Shown piece by piece: positions 1-11,626 of a stretch of 64,000 nucleotides of DNA (its first letter is position 1; each line of letters starts with the position of its first letter). The notes below the pieces were generated by a model. It was not told the DNA's origin, did no database searches, and saw nothing but the letters and a program-made list of their open reading frames with translations. The DNA is from Sipunculus nudus (taxonomy: Eukaryota; Annelida; Sipuncula; Golfingiida; Sipunculidae), in assembly GCA_026874595.1 (NCBI GenBank), contig CM049316.1:31973339-32037338 (forward strand), given 5' to 3'. Position numbers and translations under genes: made by a program.

Positions 1-19
1 ATATATATATATATATATA
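1..19. repeat. (AT)n microsatellite, cut by window edge
   Basis: Alternating AT run at the very start of the window. It directly precedes the first copy of the TTCCCAGA module, as an AT run also does upstream of the copies at 28.1 and 37.0 kb. Confidence 0.9.
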
Positions 20-29
20 AAGCGTCGCC

Positions 30-170
30 CTTTGATTCGATTTTCCCAGATTATCCAAGAAAGAACCACTACCCCTCCCCCAACCCGGGATTCAGAAGTC
101 CATGATAATGACCTTGGAGAACAGTACTTCCGTATCGATTAATTAAAAGTGCAAATAAGAAAAAGAATAT
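30..170 (+). repeat. Dispersed ~100-bp TTCCCAGA module, copy 1
   Basis: Seen: TTTTCCCAGA, then AAGAAAGAACCACTA, CCCGGGATT, a CCATGATAATGACC-like block, GAGAACAGTACTTCCG and TATCGATTAA, in the same order and spacing as at 28.1 and 37.0 kb. This is the least TTCNNNGAA-like copy because TTATCC has been inserted after CCCAGA. It could be a promoter element or a dispersed repeat. Read on the minus strand it has a short open stretch similar to the other copies, so an antisense exon remnant is a third option. Confidence 0.6.
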
Positions 171-199
171 GAAAAATAATCATAAAATATGCATGGTAG

Positions 200-540
200 A
201 TAAACATAATATAAACTGCCACATTTGATTTAAATTGAGGGCATTGCTTGTTAATAGCAGGCATCCATGCTAAATTAATCGGCCATTAAATAAAGAAAAA
301 AATGCGGGTGGATGCCACCTGAAATTTTGAATTTCAAGGTTATTTTCAAGGTCAAACTGAAAAATAGGCAGGCCAAGTCGGTTTCTTTACTTTTGGGGAC
401 ATTGCCTGTTAATTTCAACCAACCAAACAGTGATGGAAAATGTGATGGGTTAATTCCATCCTACAGTTTAACCTTTAAGGTCAATTTTAAGATCATTTTC
501 AAGGTCAAACCGAAGAAAATTGAACCTGTACGGGTTTAGT
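200..540. other. AT-rich tract with a degenerate internal duplication
   Basis: TTTTCAAGGTCAAACTG at about 344-360 recurs as TTTTCAAGGTCAAACCG at about 496-512, and CATTGCTTGTTAAT recurs as CATTGCCTGTTAAT. The open frame across it (312-539) is composed of these duplicated words, so I regard it as a by-product of a decayed ~150-bp repeat, not as a gene. Confidence 0.5.
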
Positions 541-898
541 GTTTTTCCATCAGTCAAAGCAAGGTATATTCGGCAACCTTAAGCTGTAGAGATATTTTTG
601 TGTCAAGCCCAACGTACCTAAGCCACGTAATAATAATGTTCATCATTTCTTGCACTTAACAATATGAAAAAGAACAATTTAAAAGTGTGTTTTTGTTTAC
701 ACAGTAACGTTATTACTTCTCTGAATCAAGACATCTGGAAGCGGAGTAAAGGGGTATTTGTATGTGTATTTAACACACTTCAAATAATAACAGAATAAAA
801 CATGGCCGCATTTTGCAAAACGCGGGATAAAAGGTGCATGAATAACGGATATTTGCTTATAATAATGTTGTTTTGGGAGCGAGTTGTGGGTATAAGAA

Positions 899-1100
899 CA
901 GGGGCACATCCAGCCATTAGGAAAAGGGGCGTCCAACTCAGGAGGACTAATGATAAAACCTGAAAAAAGGTCCCCAGGTCCGGAATTGGGGGTCCAGAAC
1001 GCTAAAATTGGTCTTAACTCCTTAAAAAAGTTTGCGGCAGCTGAGGGGGGAGGGGGTTCCGAACCCCTGGACCCCCCCCCCCCCTATGTAACCGCTTCTG
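899..1100. mobile_element. Short G-run/C-run MITE-like element, copy 1
   Basis: Begins CAGGGGCACATCC and ends GTAACCGCTTCTG, imperfect inverted ends. Inside are a GGGGGGAGGGGG run and a run of C residues around GAACCCCTGGA, giving a strong fold-back. Copy 2 lies at 61675-61796 in an intron of T7. Elements of this form are widespread in invertebrate genomes; superfamily cannot be assigned because no clear target-site duplication is visible. Confidence 0.6.
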
Positions 1101-1639
1101 CAGAAGTCACGGGATGGACGTTTCACATTAAAAGTCAAAACGCTTACTGAAACATTCAGAATGGCTTTAAAATAGCTGCCACAATGACGATAAAGACGAT
1201 TTCTATCATTATACATGGGTCATAAAATATAAATGATTTATTGGATCATTGTGTTTTAGTTCAAATAGGAACATCCTGTGGAATTCATCGCCAACGCAAT
1301 CTCTTCTGGTACCCACACGAATATTGTAACTGATCCTTGGATCACTTCATGCTTAACGTAAGGGAATCACACAGTATAAGATGTTAAGATGATAAGATGG
1401 AGACACAATATATGCCACCAAGCCTGCACCAAGAACTCGAGGAAACCAATTTTTCAGGGTTTCCTAGACTTTTATTGGACGCGAGAATAATTTGAAAAAT
1501 AATAATTGCCCTGTTAGATCCGAAATGGTAGCAAACATACCCATTATATATGGTAAAAGCAGGCTCTTTAATTATCTTTTGATGGTTACATGCACACGAA
1601 TTTAATAGATGCTCTTTTAAGGTTACAATGTTAATTTTC

Positions 1640-2810
1640 CCAATTATCGTTATTATTGGACTTTCACACTGAATATAACGTTGTTTAGTTCTTATGCGCT
1701 ATTTCTATTTCAATAATTGATATTGCCTTTCCTGCTATTTGGCCAAATGCCCCGTGCTTTTTCTAGGCCAGTTAGGTAGAAAAGAACTACAACATTCTCC
1801 TACTGGTTTTAAAATTTGCCCTAGAGTCCATAGAACTACTTATTATTTTCTGTGTGGCCTAAAACTCCGGGAATATTCTGTCAAGGAAACTTAAGGGTAT
1901 AATTTTCTGGAGGAGATGAAGCTTTGCTCGAATGCTAATGAACGACAAGTCTTTTATCATCTAGTTGTTAAGCTGCCATATGATATAACGGAAATGAGCA
2001 AAATGAACTATGCACATTAACATTGTTATGATAAGTTTTGTTCTCACTTTGCCTGTAACATATTCCGTTTCATTTATTCAAAGATTTCCTCTGTTTTTTT
2101 TATTACCTCTTATGGCATCTCGATATATTGAATAAATCATAATACTCGATAGTTATGTTTGTATCATATCTGAATATATCATGTAAATGCAAAATGTGCT
2201 TTTGTTATATAAACATAGCTTATTTGTGTATAAACAGGAAGCTGTTAAGCTTCAAATATTGTTTGCGAAACCTGATGTCACATGAAATGGGCTGGTTTAT
2301 TCCGTACAAGTGTACCAATGACCATATTATCTGTTGCTAACTGTCCATCTATACACCATATTCCACTCTTACATGTTTGTTAACCTTTACTCACTTGATT
2401 TATAGGTATTCTCCATATAACACCCCCATGTTCACAAAATCATAAACATATAAAAAGACATATTACGGCTGCATGCTGCGCCGTGCTGAGTTAGCGCTTC
2501 AGGTAATATCGTTCAAACTTGAGGAAAACTACAATGCATGCACTTTGACCTTTTCCTTTTTCTTACCTCAACATTCCCATAAAGTATTAATCCCATTAAA
2601 TCAACAAGCATTTACACGCATTATATGATTGTTAAAACATTCAACATTAAAAGTAATGTATTTTGACAATCTGTACCGGGGCATGTCAATTTTCTATTTG
2701 CCAATTTAGAAAATTTCTCATAAACGCTTTGTTTAATGCTTACCAGTGGTAAATACGAAATACATGTCGGAAATTCCAACCTTTATCAACCACAAGAATG
2801 CCTATGTGTA
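1640..2810. repeat. Duplicated block, copy 1 (paired with 5.64-6.70 kb)
   Basis: Several landmarks occur in the same order and orientation as in 5.64-6.70 kb: CCATAGAACTA, GTGGCCTA followed by a CCGGGAA word, AACGACA, GTTAAGCTT, a TGTTCACAA word, and finally a 66-bp stretch (about 2730-2795) that aligns without gaps to about 6636-6701. On the minus strand that last stretch ends in ACTGGTAAGC, a good splice donor; in the other copy it reads ACTGGCAAGC. It may contain a small exon, but the two copies do not agree on an intact product. Confidence 0.6.
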
Positions 2811-3059
2811 AAAGCAAAAAACCGCAGGATCAAAGGTTAATGGCGTTTCCTCTCATAATACAACATGCACTAAGTAATCAATAGTTATGGATCATGTTTT
2901 GCTAGTGTTTCTGTGAGCAAAATGTGATATATTTTTAGGTTTAAAGGGGCCTATTCCAAAATCTTTCGATTATTAACAAAAATTATCCCTTGAAGCTCTC
3001 TTAAAAATATGCTCAAGAAATAATGATCCCATGATGCAAGGGCTATTCATTGTGCTTAT

Positions 3060-3420
3060 ATTCATGTATTTATAACAGGCGGAGCTTTCAAAATGATCAG
3101 AACACAATCAACATGGGCATCTGGCTGCACGTCAGATGAACCAGTGTTTTGCAGTGGCGTTTTGCAGCTATGGCCTTTCAGATTCTTCACATATATAACA
3201 AACAACAATCAGTTACATTTTTTTATCTGTTTGTCAACAAGAGTGTATGTTCCTTGTTTAAATACACCTTGTAAATAAACCAAGCCAGACATCTGGTATT
3301 TTAAACACCTTTCCCTAAAGGAAATACCTAGAATTTATTAATATGTACTCACACTAGGCCAGAAATCACATGAATTCTTTGGAGAACACGTGAATAAGTC
3401 CCTTTATCTAGCACATCATA
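3060..3420. repeat. Family-flanking repeat, copy 1
   Basis: Shares ordered words with 29450-29800 in the same orientation (ATCTGGC.GCA.GTCAGAT, GCGTTTTGCA, AGAAA.CACAT.AATTCTTTG) and in part with 14810-15030 in the opposite orientation. It lies 1.4 kb downstream of T1. No reading frame is conserved between copies, so it is annotated as duplicated flank or dispersed repeat. Confidence 0.55.
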
Positions 3421-3968
3421 CATTTTGTTAATGGAAGCAAAGTGATTTAAGCGAATTAATTTTACCTATTTTAATCAGTTCTATTATCCATTCTTTAAAT
3501 TTCAATGTTCATACTTTCAAATTTGTTGTAGCTACGCTTTCACAGACATTCATTCTGTGGTCTTTTCCAAGATTAATGATTAAGGCTACGAATGTTTGGG
3601 TCGAAATCACTAATGCCAATCGAAACCAACGAACACATCATTAACAATAAACTATTTATGAACAAGCCGTCTGAACAAGATATATGCCTTTATTTGCTTC
3701 GTCGATGCTTTTCGATTGGTCTGGAACTGACAACAATGGCATTTAATTGGTTCAATTGTCTTGCTCGTTCATTAAATTGCTGAAACTGGGCACACATTTT
3801 ACCCGCGAATATTTCCTGTGACCGAGATATTCTTATAATATTATTATCTTGGTGATCTTTCAACGAATGTTGTTTGTTGCATGAATGACACTGTAAATAG
3901 ATACAGCCCCAAATAGTTTTACAGCAAATTGTGTCCATGAATCGGAATGAGCAACCAGTTATTTTTTT

Positions 3969-4016
<48 letters not shown>

Positions 4017-4832
4017 CTTTATATTAAATCTCAAGGGTCATATGGATGACTATAAAATGTTCCTGTACTGGATTACCATTGCGAGACCCCGGCAAAGCAA
4101 GACATTGTCATTGAATAATATTCGGGGAAACGTAAGTTTTACATTTCTCAACTGAATATACACATGTCACGAGCAGGCCAGAGCTCTGTCTTTTGTGTCG
4201 TTGATAATAAACTAAAATCACAGAATAAAGTTTACATATACATGTTTTTATAATATAAAAAATTTACACATACAATTTCTCAGGTACACATGATAGCTCA
4301 TGCTAATTAATTGTTTCGTTTGTTTATGTCGAGATATTTTGTGGTTAAGCATTGCGGTTCATAAACTTATATATATTTAAACAAATTAATGTCATCTAAT
4401 GAATGTCACGCAGTAAATGCTTAATGCATTGCCACTACAGATTTGTAACCCTATCGAAAACGTACCACCTGTTATATGTTAACTAGTTTGTGCCTTCCGT
4501 GAAATCTTCCTGATTAAGGGAATGAGTAAAAGGCAAAAACAAGTAACCGCACAACAATTGTACAGTCAGTTGCATTTGTCTTATTTTACTTTAGTCCAAA
4601 CACACGTGATTCTGATGCGTCCTAGAGGTGTCGTTGGAGTTTAAATGATTGTACTCATCTGTATCCGGGACTAGTTGTATCTCCTTATCAGTGGAGTCCA
4701 TAATTTTTTTTTTTCTTTAATTAGGACAATGCTAAACACCTTAACGTAGTATTGTTCAGTATATAAAAATGCACATGGAATCTGGTCGATATGGTTATTT
4801 GTCCGAAGGTTCTGATGCCGCATGTCTTCTGC
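3421..4832. other. No gene seen; (AT)n tract at 3972-4014
   Basis: AT-rich DNA on the 3' side of T1. The open frames near 3690-4155 on both strands run through the (AT)n tract and have no other support. Confidence 0.6.
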
Positions 4833-5150
4833 TTAGTAGATGATCCTAATTATGAGACCGATGCCAGTTAGTAATAAAGCGACAACTCGTGTCCACCAGT
4901 CGTGAGGTGTAACTTTCTTACTTTCCCAAAAAGCAAAACAAAAGCTTATCACGAGCGAAATCTCCCCAGCAACTTCAAATCCAAAACCAACGTATGTGTG
5001 GAAAATGGAGATTACCATGCTGATCAATACAATACTGAACCCAATGTACCAGAAAATCCGATCTAGTGACGTGCGGGTAAGCTCTGAACAGCAGATATTC
5101 GCAATGGCAAAGATCTCAGCAACAAACTCTGGCAGTAACGCCCAATGCAT
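4833..5150 (-). CDS. T1: single-exon four-TM small membrane protein
   Basis: 105 residues on the minus strand; start context GAGAAAATGCATTGG, stop TAA. Predicted membrane segments lie at about residues 4-21, 32-54, 55-75 and 87-104, leaving little outside the membrane. It resembles T6 in length and order: both begin M-x-W, have F-V-A-[ED]-[IM]-F-A in segment 1 and I-S-F within segment 3. It has no intron, unlike T2-T5 and T7. Paired TTCCGGGAA words lie about 590 bp upstream (5738-5746, 5753-5761). Function unknown; membrane location is inferred from hydrophobicity. An intronless retrocopy is possible, but no poly(A) tail or target duplication is visible. Confidence 0.65.
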   Translation of the reverse strand: MHWALLPEFVAEIFAIANICCSELTRTSLDRIFWYIGFSIVLISMVISIFHTYVGFGFEVAGEISLVISFCFAFWESKKVTPHDWWTRVVALLLTGIGLIIRIIY

Positions 5151-5639
5151 TTTCTCTCACAGATTGTAAACGATATCACCGCTATGTCTCGTATCAAAGA
5201 AAATGTTGGAGCCTCTGTTTGCTAACCACTTATAATATGCCGATTCACTCAGCTGTAAACGTGCTAATTTGCTATTGGCTGATGATCACGTAACGTTGAC
5301 ACATGGTAATAAAATCGGTAAGTTTACCAACAAACAAACCCGTTGTGCTTATCAATAAGGCCACAAAACAAATTGTCTACGGAATCGCTTCTCCTGTTGA
5401 TCAGGCTTTACTTTTGATAAGGAAGAATGACCAAACCTTCTCAGTCCTGATGTTGCTGATTGCTACTCTTGTCTAAAATCCTTCAGAGAAATCACCACTT
5501 GTTTTGATATTGTTATATTTTCATCATGAAAGCATCACTGAGAATAAATGTATACTAATAGTGTTCATCTATGGAATTTCAAGAACATATTTTTCTTTTA
5601 TTCTTACAAATAACTGTGCTTCGACATGTAAGAAACAAA
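5151..5639. other. 5' flank of T1, no other feature
   Basis: Immediately upstream of T1 on the minus strand. No clear TATA box and no open frame with coding character. Confidence 0.5.
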
Positions 5640-6722
5640 AATGAATTACCTGCAGGCTTTATAATTTTGCCCGGATCCATAGAACTATTTACATGTATTT
5701 ATATTATTTATTTATAATTATTTATTGTGGCCTAGCATTCCGGGAAAGTTCTTTCCGGGAAACTTAATTCGGATAATTTTCCCAAGGGACGAAAGGCTCA
5801 GAGGGTGACGAACGACATGTTTTTGTTTACTAGATACTTTGTTTGAATTGTTTCATATTTTCTTCGGACAAATAGCAACAAAAACATTTCTTATTGGTAC
5901 GATCAGTTCTGATATATAATATCTCCATACATATACCTTTTCTTTTATTTATAGCATATATCTATTCCCCCTGAAAACATTTTATTACCTTATATGTTGT
6001 CACGTAATATTTTACAAATTGATGATAGTTTTTTATTGTGTATTATATCCAAAATTAGGATTTAAGTGTAAAAGGTGCGGTTATATACACATATAGTCTA
6101 TGTGTACATAAACACCATACCGCAAATCCGTTAAGCTTGAAAAATGACGTCACAGGAACTGCGTCAATTTATTCCATGCGAGTGCACAGATTTTCATAAC
6201 TGTTTTACAGCTGAACACAGATAAACCCCCATTAATTTGGCAATTAAGGCACATAGCTTAATGACAATACATGACTCACTTTCCAGTCATGTTTGTTTTG
6301 ATTCGAATAGGTAGGCGTATATAATGCGCCAATGTTCACAATATCCAAAATGCCTGAGATCCTTTTAGGCAACATGTTGCTCCGGAATATATGTCAACCT
6401 GTGACTTTGTGCAACCTATTAACCCGGTTAAAACTCGGGGCAAACTACATTCATGTACTTTTACTTTTCTTATCTCTTATCTGTACATTCCCTGAAAGTA
6501 TGTCACCCGTTACATTTGCATACATACACATACGCCATGCATGGTTGTATATGACATGCCACATTTACAAGAATAATATACGCAGTATTTGACAACCTGT
6601 CAATGACGGTACTTGGCCCTTGAGGATTTGTTAGGTGCTTGCCAGTAGTAAACCCGAAATGCAAGTTCCAAAGTCCACCCGTTGTCAACAACAACGAAGC
6701 CAATATGACCACAGCAGTCAAG
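5640..6722. repeat. Duplicated block, copy 2 (paired with 1.64-2.81 kb)
   Basis: Same ordered landmarks as copy 1, with paired TTCCGGGAA words at 5738 and 5753 where copy 1 has decayed equivalents. Near 6640-6720 the minus strand has a hydrophobic stretch rich in V, L and A that resembles a signal peptide, ending at a GCAAGC donor-like site. In copy 1 the same position has GTAAGC. A small exon is possible but unproven. Confidence 0.6.
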
Positions 6723-6814
6723 AATTAACGGATTCCATTTGATTTCATAACCACACACGTGTATTTCCTTTGTATTTCGGACGGAGAGGTATTGATCATG
6801 TGCCCTTAAGAGAG

Positions 6815-6815
<1 letters not shown>

Positions 6816-6855
<40 letters not shown>
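6816..6855. repeat. (AT)n microsatellite
   Basis: Uninterrupted TA dinucleotide run between the duplicated block and the SINE pair. Confidence 0.95.
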
Positions 6856-6857
<2 letters not shown>

Positions 6858-7059
6858 TATTGCTGTCGACTGCGTACCTTTTTTCATAGGTAACTCCAGA
6901 TATTGAGTGTGTCTAAACAAGGACGGTATTTCTTCGCTATGAATTTGACCCTTGACGCCACAGTTTGTACCCGACAGCTACAACATTGCTTCAAACGTTC
7001 AAAACTGAAGGGAACTAGAGTCCAGGTACATTTATTACCTGGTCTCTTAAATCAAATAT

Positions 7060-7335
7060 CGTTCCTACTGGCCTTGCTAGTGAAGCTTGCTTTATAGTGA
7101 AGCGGTAGAACGTCTGACTTGTGTGTCACAGGTTACGGGTTCAAACCCACATTCGGGCCTGGTTTCTATTCTCACCCGTTACAAATGGCATACCAGCGGT
7201 GGGATCCGGGAAATGGGTGCAGTGGCATTATGCCCCACTCAGTTCACTTCTGTGACCCCGGGGTAGATTCCCACGTTGTGGGGACAGAACGTGACGTCCT
7301 CGGAGAGGGAGTGAATGTAACCTAACACACAAAAG
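7060..7335 (+). mobile_element. tRNA-derived SINE, full-length copy
   Basis: A 276-bp unit beginning CGTTCCTACTGGCC. It carries an RNA polymerase III A box (TAGTGAAGCGG, 7095-7105) and B box (GGTTCAAACCC, 7138-7148) at tRNA-like spacing, followed by a ~190-bp unrelated body with GTGACCCCGGGG and CGTGACGTCCTCGGAG. The unit begins again at 7336, so this is a head-to-tail pair. The parent tRNA cannot be named, because the cloverleaf is too decayed. Confidence 0.75.
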
Positions 7336-7456
7336 CGTTCCTACTGGCCTTGCTAGTGACGCTTGCTTTATTAGCGAAGCGGTAAAACGTCTGACTTGTG
7401 TACCACAGGTTACGTGTTCGAACACCCATTCGAGCCTGGTTTCTATTTTCACCAGT

Positions 7457-7461
<5 letters not shown>
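7336..7461 (+). mobile_element. tRNA-derived SINE, 3'-truncated second copy
   Basis: Repeats the first ~126 bp of the preceding SINE with about a dozen differences (A box TAGCGAAGCGG; B box TGTTCGAACAC at 7415-7425). It stops at CACCAGTTACA, where the full-length copy continues into its body, and passes straight into an (AT)n run. Confidence 0.75.

Positions 7462-7498
<37 letters not shown>
7460..7498. repeat. (AT)n microsatellite joined to SINE
   Basis: TA run starting exactly where SINE copy 2 is truncated. Confidence 0.95.
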
Positions 7499-7501
<3 letters not shown>

Positions 7502-8409
7502 ATGTATGTGTGTATGTGACAAGGATGAAATTTACCTACTAGTTTTCCGACTGGGTACAAAAATAAAATTAAGTATATGCTGAATGGGAACATACACACA
7601 AACACGCTCGCATAAATAAAATCGAAGCAGAGTTTCATTTTTTATAATTATATATAAGTCCTAAGTTATCTCAGATAATTTTGATCATGGATGAACAAAT
7701 CATCATTAATTATTAATTACCTTGGCCAAGTAGGACAGTAATTCAACTGTGTTTGTCAGTCTGATGGCAGGGTAGCGCCAAAACCACTGATTTTGCTCAA
7801 TCTTTGTGGAGGAGTGGGACACGGCCCAGAGGAGATGATATGGATTGATGAGTATGTGGATGCAGGGGCGGGCCCTGTCTGATTTATCTGCCTTTGAGGA
7901 GGAATGCGAACGGCTGAGTGCTCAGCTGATGCTTCACTCATCTTGTAATGAATACCACACCGTGTAAATAACCTCATCCTCGTTTGTTTTGGAATCTATC
8001 TATTACCTTTCGTTTTTAAAGGCCCCCACTTATGTAGTCCATGATAGACGTATACGATCAGATAAGACAGATTGGTTAAGTTTTATTTAAATTCGGTTTT
8101 CTATGTTCAATAGAGGTACAATATCAGCTCACAGAGCTTTTGTCACCGACTACATACATGAGAGATGTAATGAAAAACAATACATTAAAATGTAAGTGTC
8201 AAAATACAAGTTAACAAGTATGAAGTTTTACATTTCACTGGAGTCGTAGTCCATCATTCGTGTATAGTGAATATGAAGATACTGATTTTGGAAAGATACA
8301 ACAATCATAGATAGAAACAGATAAACAGAGAAAAAATATATATAGACTTTGATATTCCAATTAAAATGGTATACTGGAATAATAAAACCACTAGTGTATG
8401 ATTAAGACA
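7499..8409. other. No gene or recognised element
   Basis: AT-rich sequence. The short minus-strand frame at 7756-7977 has no domain, no useful start context and no paralogue in the window. Confidence 0.55.
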
Positions 8410-9545
8410 ATACATTGTAAATACATTTTTAATGTGTTAAGTTCAAACAAGTTTTTCAGGCAGATCTAGAGTTCCACTCTTTCACGCCTTGATGTTAAAG
8501 AGACCCGATGCCCCATGTTTCTGTGTTTTTATGCTGCAGTGAAGGTTTACTTTTAGTATATGTTAAATCATAATGTCTGTTTGTTTTACAGAGTAATTCC
8601 TTCAAATACACTGGGCCAGATCATTAAGTATTTTAAACACTGTAATGAGCACTGTTCTTTTTCTGGCTGTTTCCAGCGAAAGAGAATTAGATTTTAACAA
8701 ACGTTTATTGTATGTACTTTTGTAGTCTTTAAAGACATACCGTAGACATCGTTCCTGCATTTTATTCTTCTATTTTTCTTATAGGAAAGTGACAACAGTA
8801 CATCATATGACTCAGTATATAACATCTCAGAAGTGTAAGACAGCAGCCTGATTTTATGTAGTTTCTTACTTTTTTGAAGAGCAAATAGTGATTTTGCACC
8901 TTTTTTTGGTAATATTGGCTAAACGTTCTGTTAAACTTTTTATCAATTTGTACGCCCAAACCATTTCCTGATTGTGATGGTTTATGACAAATTTATCTGA
9001 ACATGATGTTTTTCAGTTCTGAGTTCATGCTAAATAAATAAGTTGAATTTTTTTCAAGATTTGCCTGCATATTGTATTGTTTAAACCATTGAATAGCTAA
9101 TTTTGTTTCATTAGTGAGAGTTTTTACATGTTCATACTCATTTTTTTGCAATTACACAAAGTTTCTTGTCAGCAGCATAGTTACCCTTTTCACCTCTGCT
9201 GAAAACATACATAAAATCATTCATAAAAATGTCGAAAGGTGTCGGGCCAACAATCAAGCCCTGTGGAGTACTTTGACCATATTGTTCCACTTTCTCCGGC
9301 TACCCCCAACTTTAACTATCAGTTTCCAATTTCTTTAATAATTGGTAATGAGGAGAAGAGCTTTATCTGACATGCTCTGGGCTTTAGGTTTTGCCACTAA
9401 TAAGTCAAATGGTAAACAATCAAGAGCTTTACTCAGGTCTATTAGAACTGCTCCTACTCTCTGGTTTTATCAGTTTTCATTAAGATTTAATAAGACACTG
9501 TCGGTACAGTGCCCTTTCTACAAGGTAATATCGTTTTTATTATTC
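8410..9545 (-). pseudogene. Decayed non-LTR (LINE) reverse transcriptase
   Basis: Reading the minus strand from 9545 downward through several frames and stops, conserved reverse-transcriptase landmarks appear in the right order: RKGTVPTV, GAVLIDLSKALDCLPFDLL (the usual [L]DLSKAFD..PH.LL block), a decayed GP..F.IF.NDF, IQWFKQYNMQANLEK, LGVQID, then YVFKDY, SLETARKRT and VFKILNDLA of the region after the thumb, and a final decayed LKMYL. The catalytic YADD box lies in a damaged stretch and is not readable. Typical of animal LINE proteins. Many frameshifts and stops, so inactive. The clade is not assigned. Confidence 0.75.
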
Positions 9546-10489
9546 GTCAATTAATTAAGAATATATGTAAGAGCGTGCCATTTCTGGACCAATAGCACCC
9601 AGTATAGGACGTATCTCCGCCAGTATAATACAATAGTACCGGGTCTGACCCTTATTCGATTTAATTCGAGTCCATTCCCCATTCCTCAGAAAAATTCTCT
9701 TGGGACGAAGTTCAGATTTGTTTATATTTACTAAAAAAGATAGTGAGAAGGGTGAATATTGATAATTATCTCGTTAATATTTCTGCAAAGTACTCTTAAT
9801 CCAGGATGTCGAGCTTGGACAAGTGACGGAAAGAAGGATTTGCTGGAACATCTTAAATTTATGTGTCCGAGCTTTTCTTATTGTTCATATACTGTCATCC
9901 TTTGATTAATGATTAAAAATGATTAATTTTTCGTTTATTCTTTGTGATAATTATTTAATATTAAGGAAAGTATCTAAATGATTATCTGTATCCAGGTGCG
10001 AATAACATTGGCAACATTTATACATCGAACTATATACTCATTTCTCATATCTAAATGTATTTTTTTCAAACATTTTGTAAAATTTTGGAGTACTACTTTA
10101 TTGTCTACATCTCAATATATGTGGGATGGCCTCTTCATTCACGGCCACACGTTTGACAGAACTTCTTTTAGTCTGCTGATACATTTCGCCTTATTTAAAA
10201 AAATGTGTTACTTTTGTATTTTAAGTACCTCAGAGTGCTAATTAAAGTAAGCGTTTTTCCGTTATACCTGCCCTTACATTTGTAATTTAGTGTGACCACT
10301 TACAGGAAAAATATGTATGAAATTGATATTATCGGATAGATAGATATATTGTCAAAGAGATTTTCTTGATTGAGCTACCAGATGAAATTGAATTAATGAT
10401 TGTCTTTGAAAAAAAGATAAAAAATCACATCGAGGATTTTCTAATATTAAAGGTTCACGTTTCCTCTCTATTAATGCGTGCTGTTGGCT
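9546..10489. other. No gene or recognised element
   Basis: AT-rich spacer between two LINE remnants. It may include untranslated parts of either element, but no motif shows this. Confidence 0.5.
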
Positions 10490-11091
10490 CATTTGCGCCA
10501 CACTAATATCTCGCCTGGATCATTGTAATTCAGTTCTTGCTGGGTTACCTGCAGAGCAAGTCTCGCGGCTACAGATGGTCCAGAATGCGGCGCGTCTTAT
10601 TCATAAGAAGCGTAAGGCCGGCCACGTCTCCCCGTTGCTCAAACAGCTCCATTGGCTTCCCGTCAAGTACCGTATACAATACAAAATTGCTGTTTTTGAT
10701 GACTCACTTCCATCCTATTTGACTGAAAAAGTTATAACCTATTGGCCTTTGCGTACGCTGCGTTCGGCTGGCGGAAACCTTTTTAAAGTACCAAAGTGTA
10801 ATATGAAAATCGGTGAACGTTCCTTTCGTTTCATAGCCCCAAAAGTTCACTTCCCATTACACTTAAAAAAATCTCCAACTCTTGTATAATTTAAAACTGA
10901 TTTAAAAACGTATCTCCTTCGTCAAGCTTTTAATAATTAATATACATTTATTTTCTGGGTCAGGTACAGGGAGAAGATTTCCATGAAATTGTATGTATGT
11001 GTGTGTATGTGTGTGTGGATTGCGCTGTGAGTCCGACCATCGGAGGATTTGACGCTATATAAATACTATATTATTATTATTATTATTATTA
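10490..11091 (+). mobile_element. 5'-truncated L2/CR1-like LINE, 3' end
   Basis: Encodes the C-terminal end of a LINE reverse transcriptase: SRLDHCNSVLAGLP (10509 on), LQMVQNAARLI, LLKQLHWLPVKYRIQYK and, after an in-frame TAA at 10887-10889, FKTDLKTYLLRQAF, ending about 10940. All are hallmark words of L2/CR1-type proteins. The 3' untranslated tail ends GACGCTATATAAATACTA followed by (ATT)n at 11067-11091, the characteristic 3' end of L2-like elements. The (ATT)n end marks the priming end of insertion, so the 5' part was lost when the element was copied in. Confidence 0.8.
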
Positions 11092-11626
11092 CATGTGAAG
11101 CAATGGAGTTATTGAAATCAGTTGGATTCAGAAAATAATGTTTAAAAACATGGAAATGGTAATTTCTTTGAATCAGGAGAGGAGATTAAACTTCCTTAAC
11201 AACACCACTCATTATCCCCCCCCCCCCATGGTATAGCTGAATACTCATCTACTATACCGTAGGACCATACGCCGGTTTACTACATACTTCTGGTCGATCG
11301 GTAGGTAAACGACTACACGCAGTTTCGTTACAGAACAAATAAATTCATCAAATATTTTGAACATGTACATATAAATGATCGTGCTATGCAGACTGTCCTG
11401 TGACTATTCGTGTATACACGTCGCAGGTCGTTTAAGAACAACCTTTAAGAACAGTCCTCGCTAGTATCAAGGTGACTTGGCGACTTACTAGATAAATATA
11501 AAACAAGTACCCAGCTCAAGTGTGCTTTAGATCATTTAAGGCGACAATACTAAAGTAGAGAGCGGCTGCCATCGGAGAGTTATACCGACCGTGAGACAGA
11601 CGCATGAACAAAGTAATAGTCACATC
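11092..11626. other. 5' flank of T2
   Basis: Contains a run of C residues near 11217-11227 and AT-rich DNA. No TTCCCAGAA module is found here, in contrast to the flanks of T5 and T7. Confidence 0.5.

Noticed and set aside
312-539. 75-codon plus-strand ORF
   Set aside because: Made from a decayed internal duplication (TTTTCAAGGTCAAAC words) with no start context or paralogue.
7060-7150. A functional tRNA gene
   Set aside because: A and B boxes are present, but the acceptor stem and anticodon arm do not fold, and the unit continues as a SINE body.
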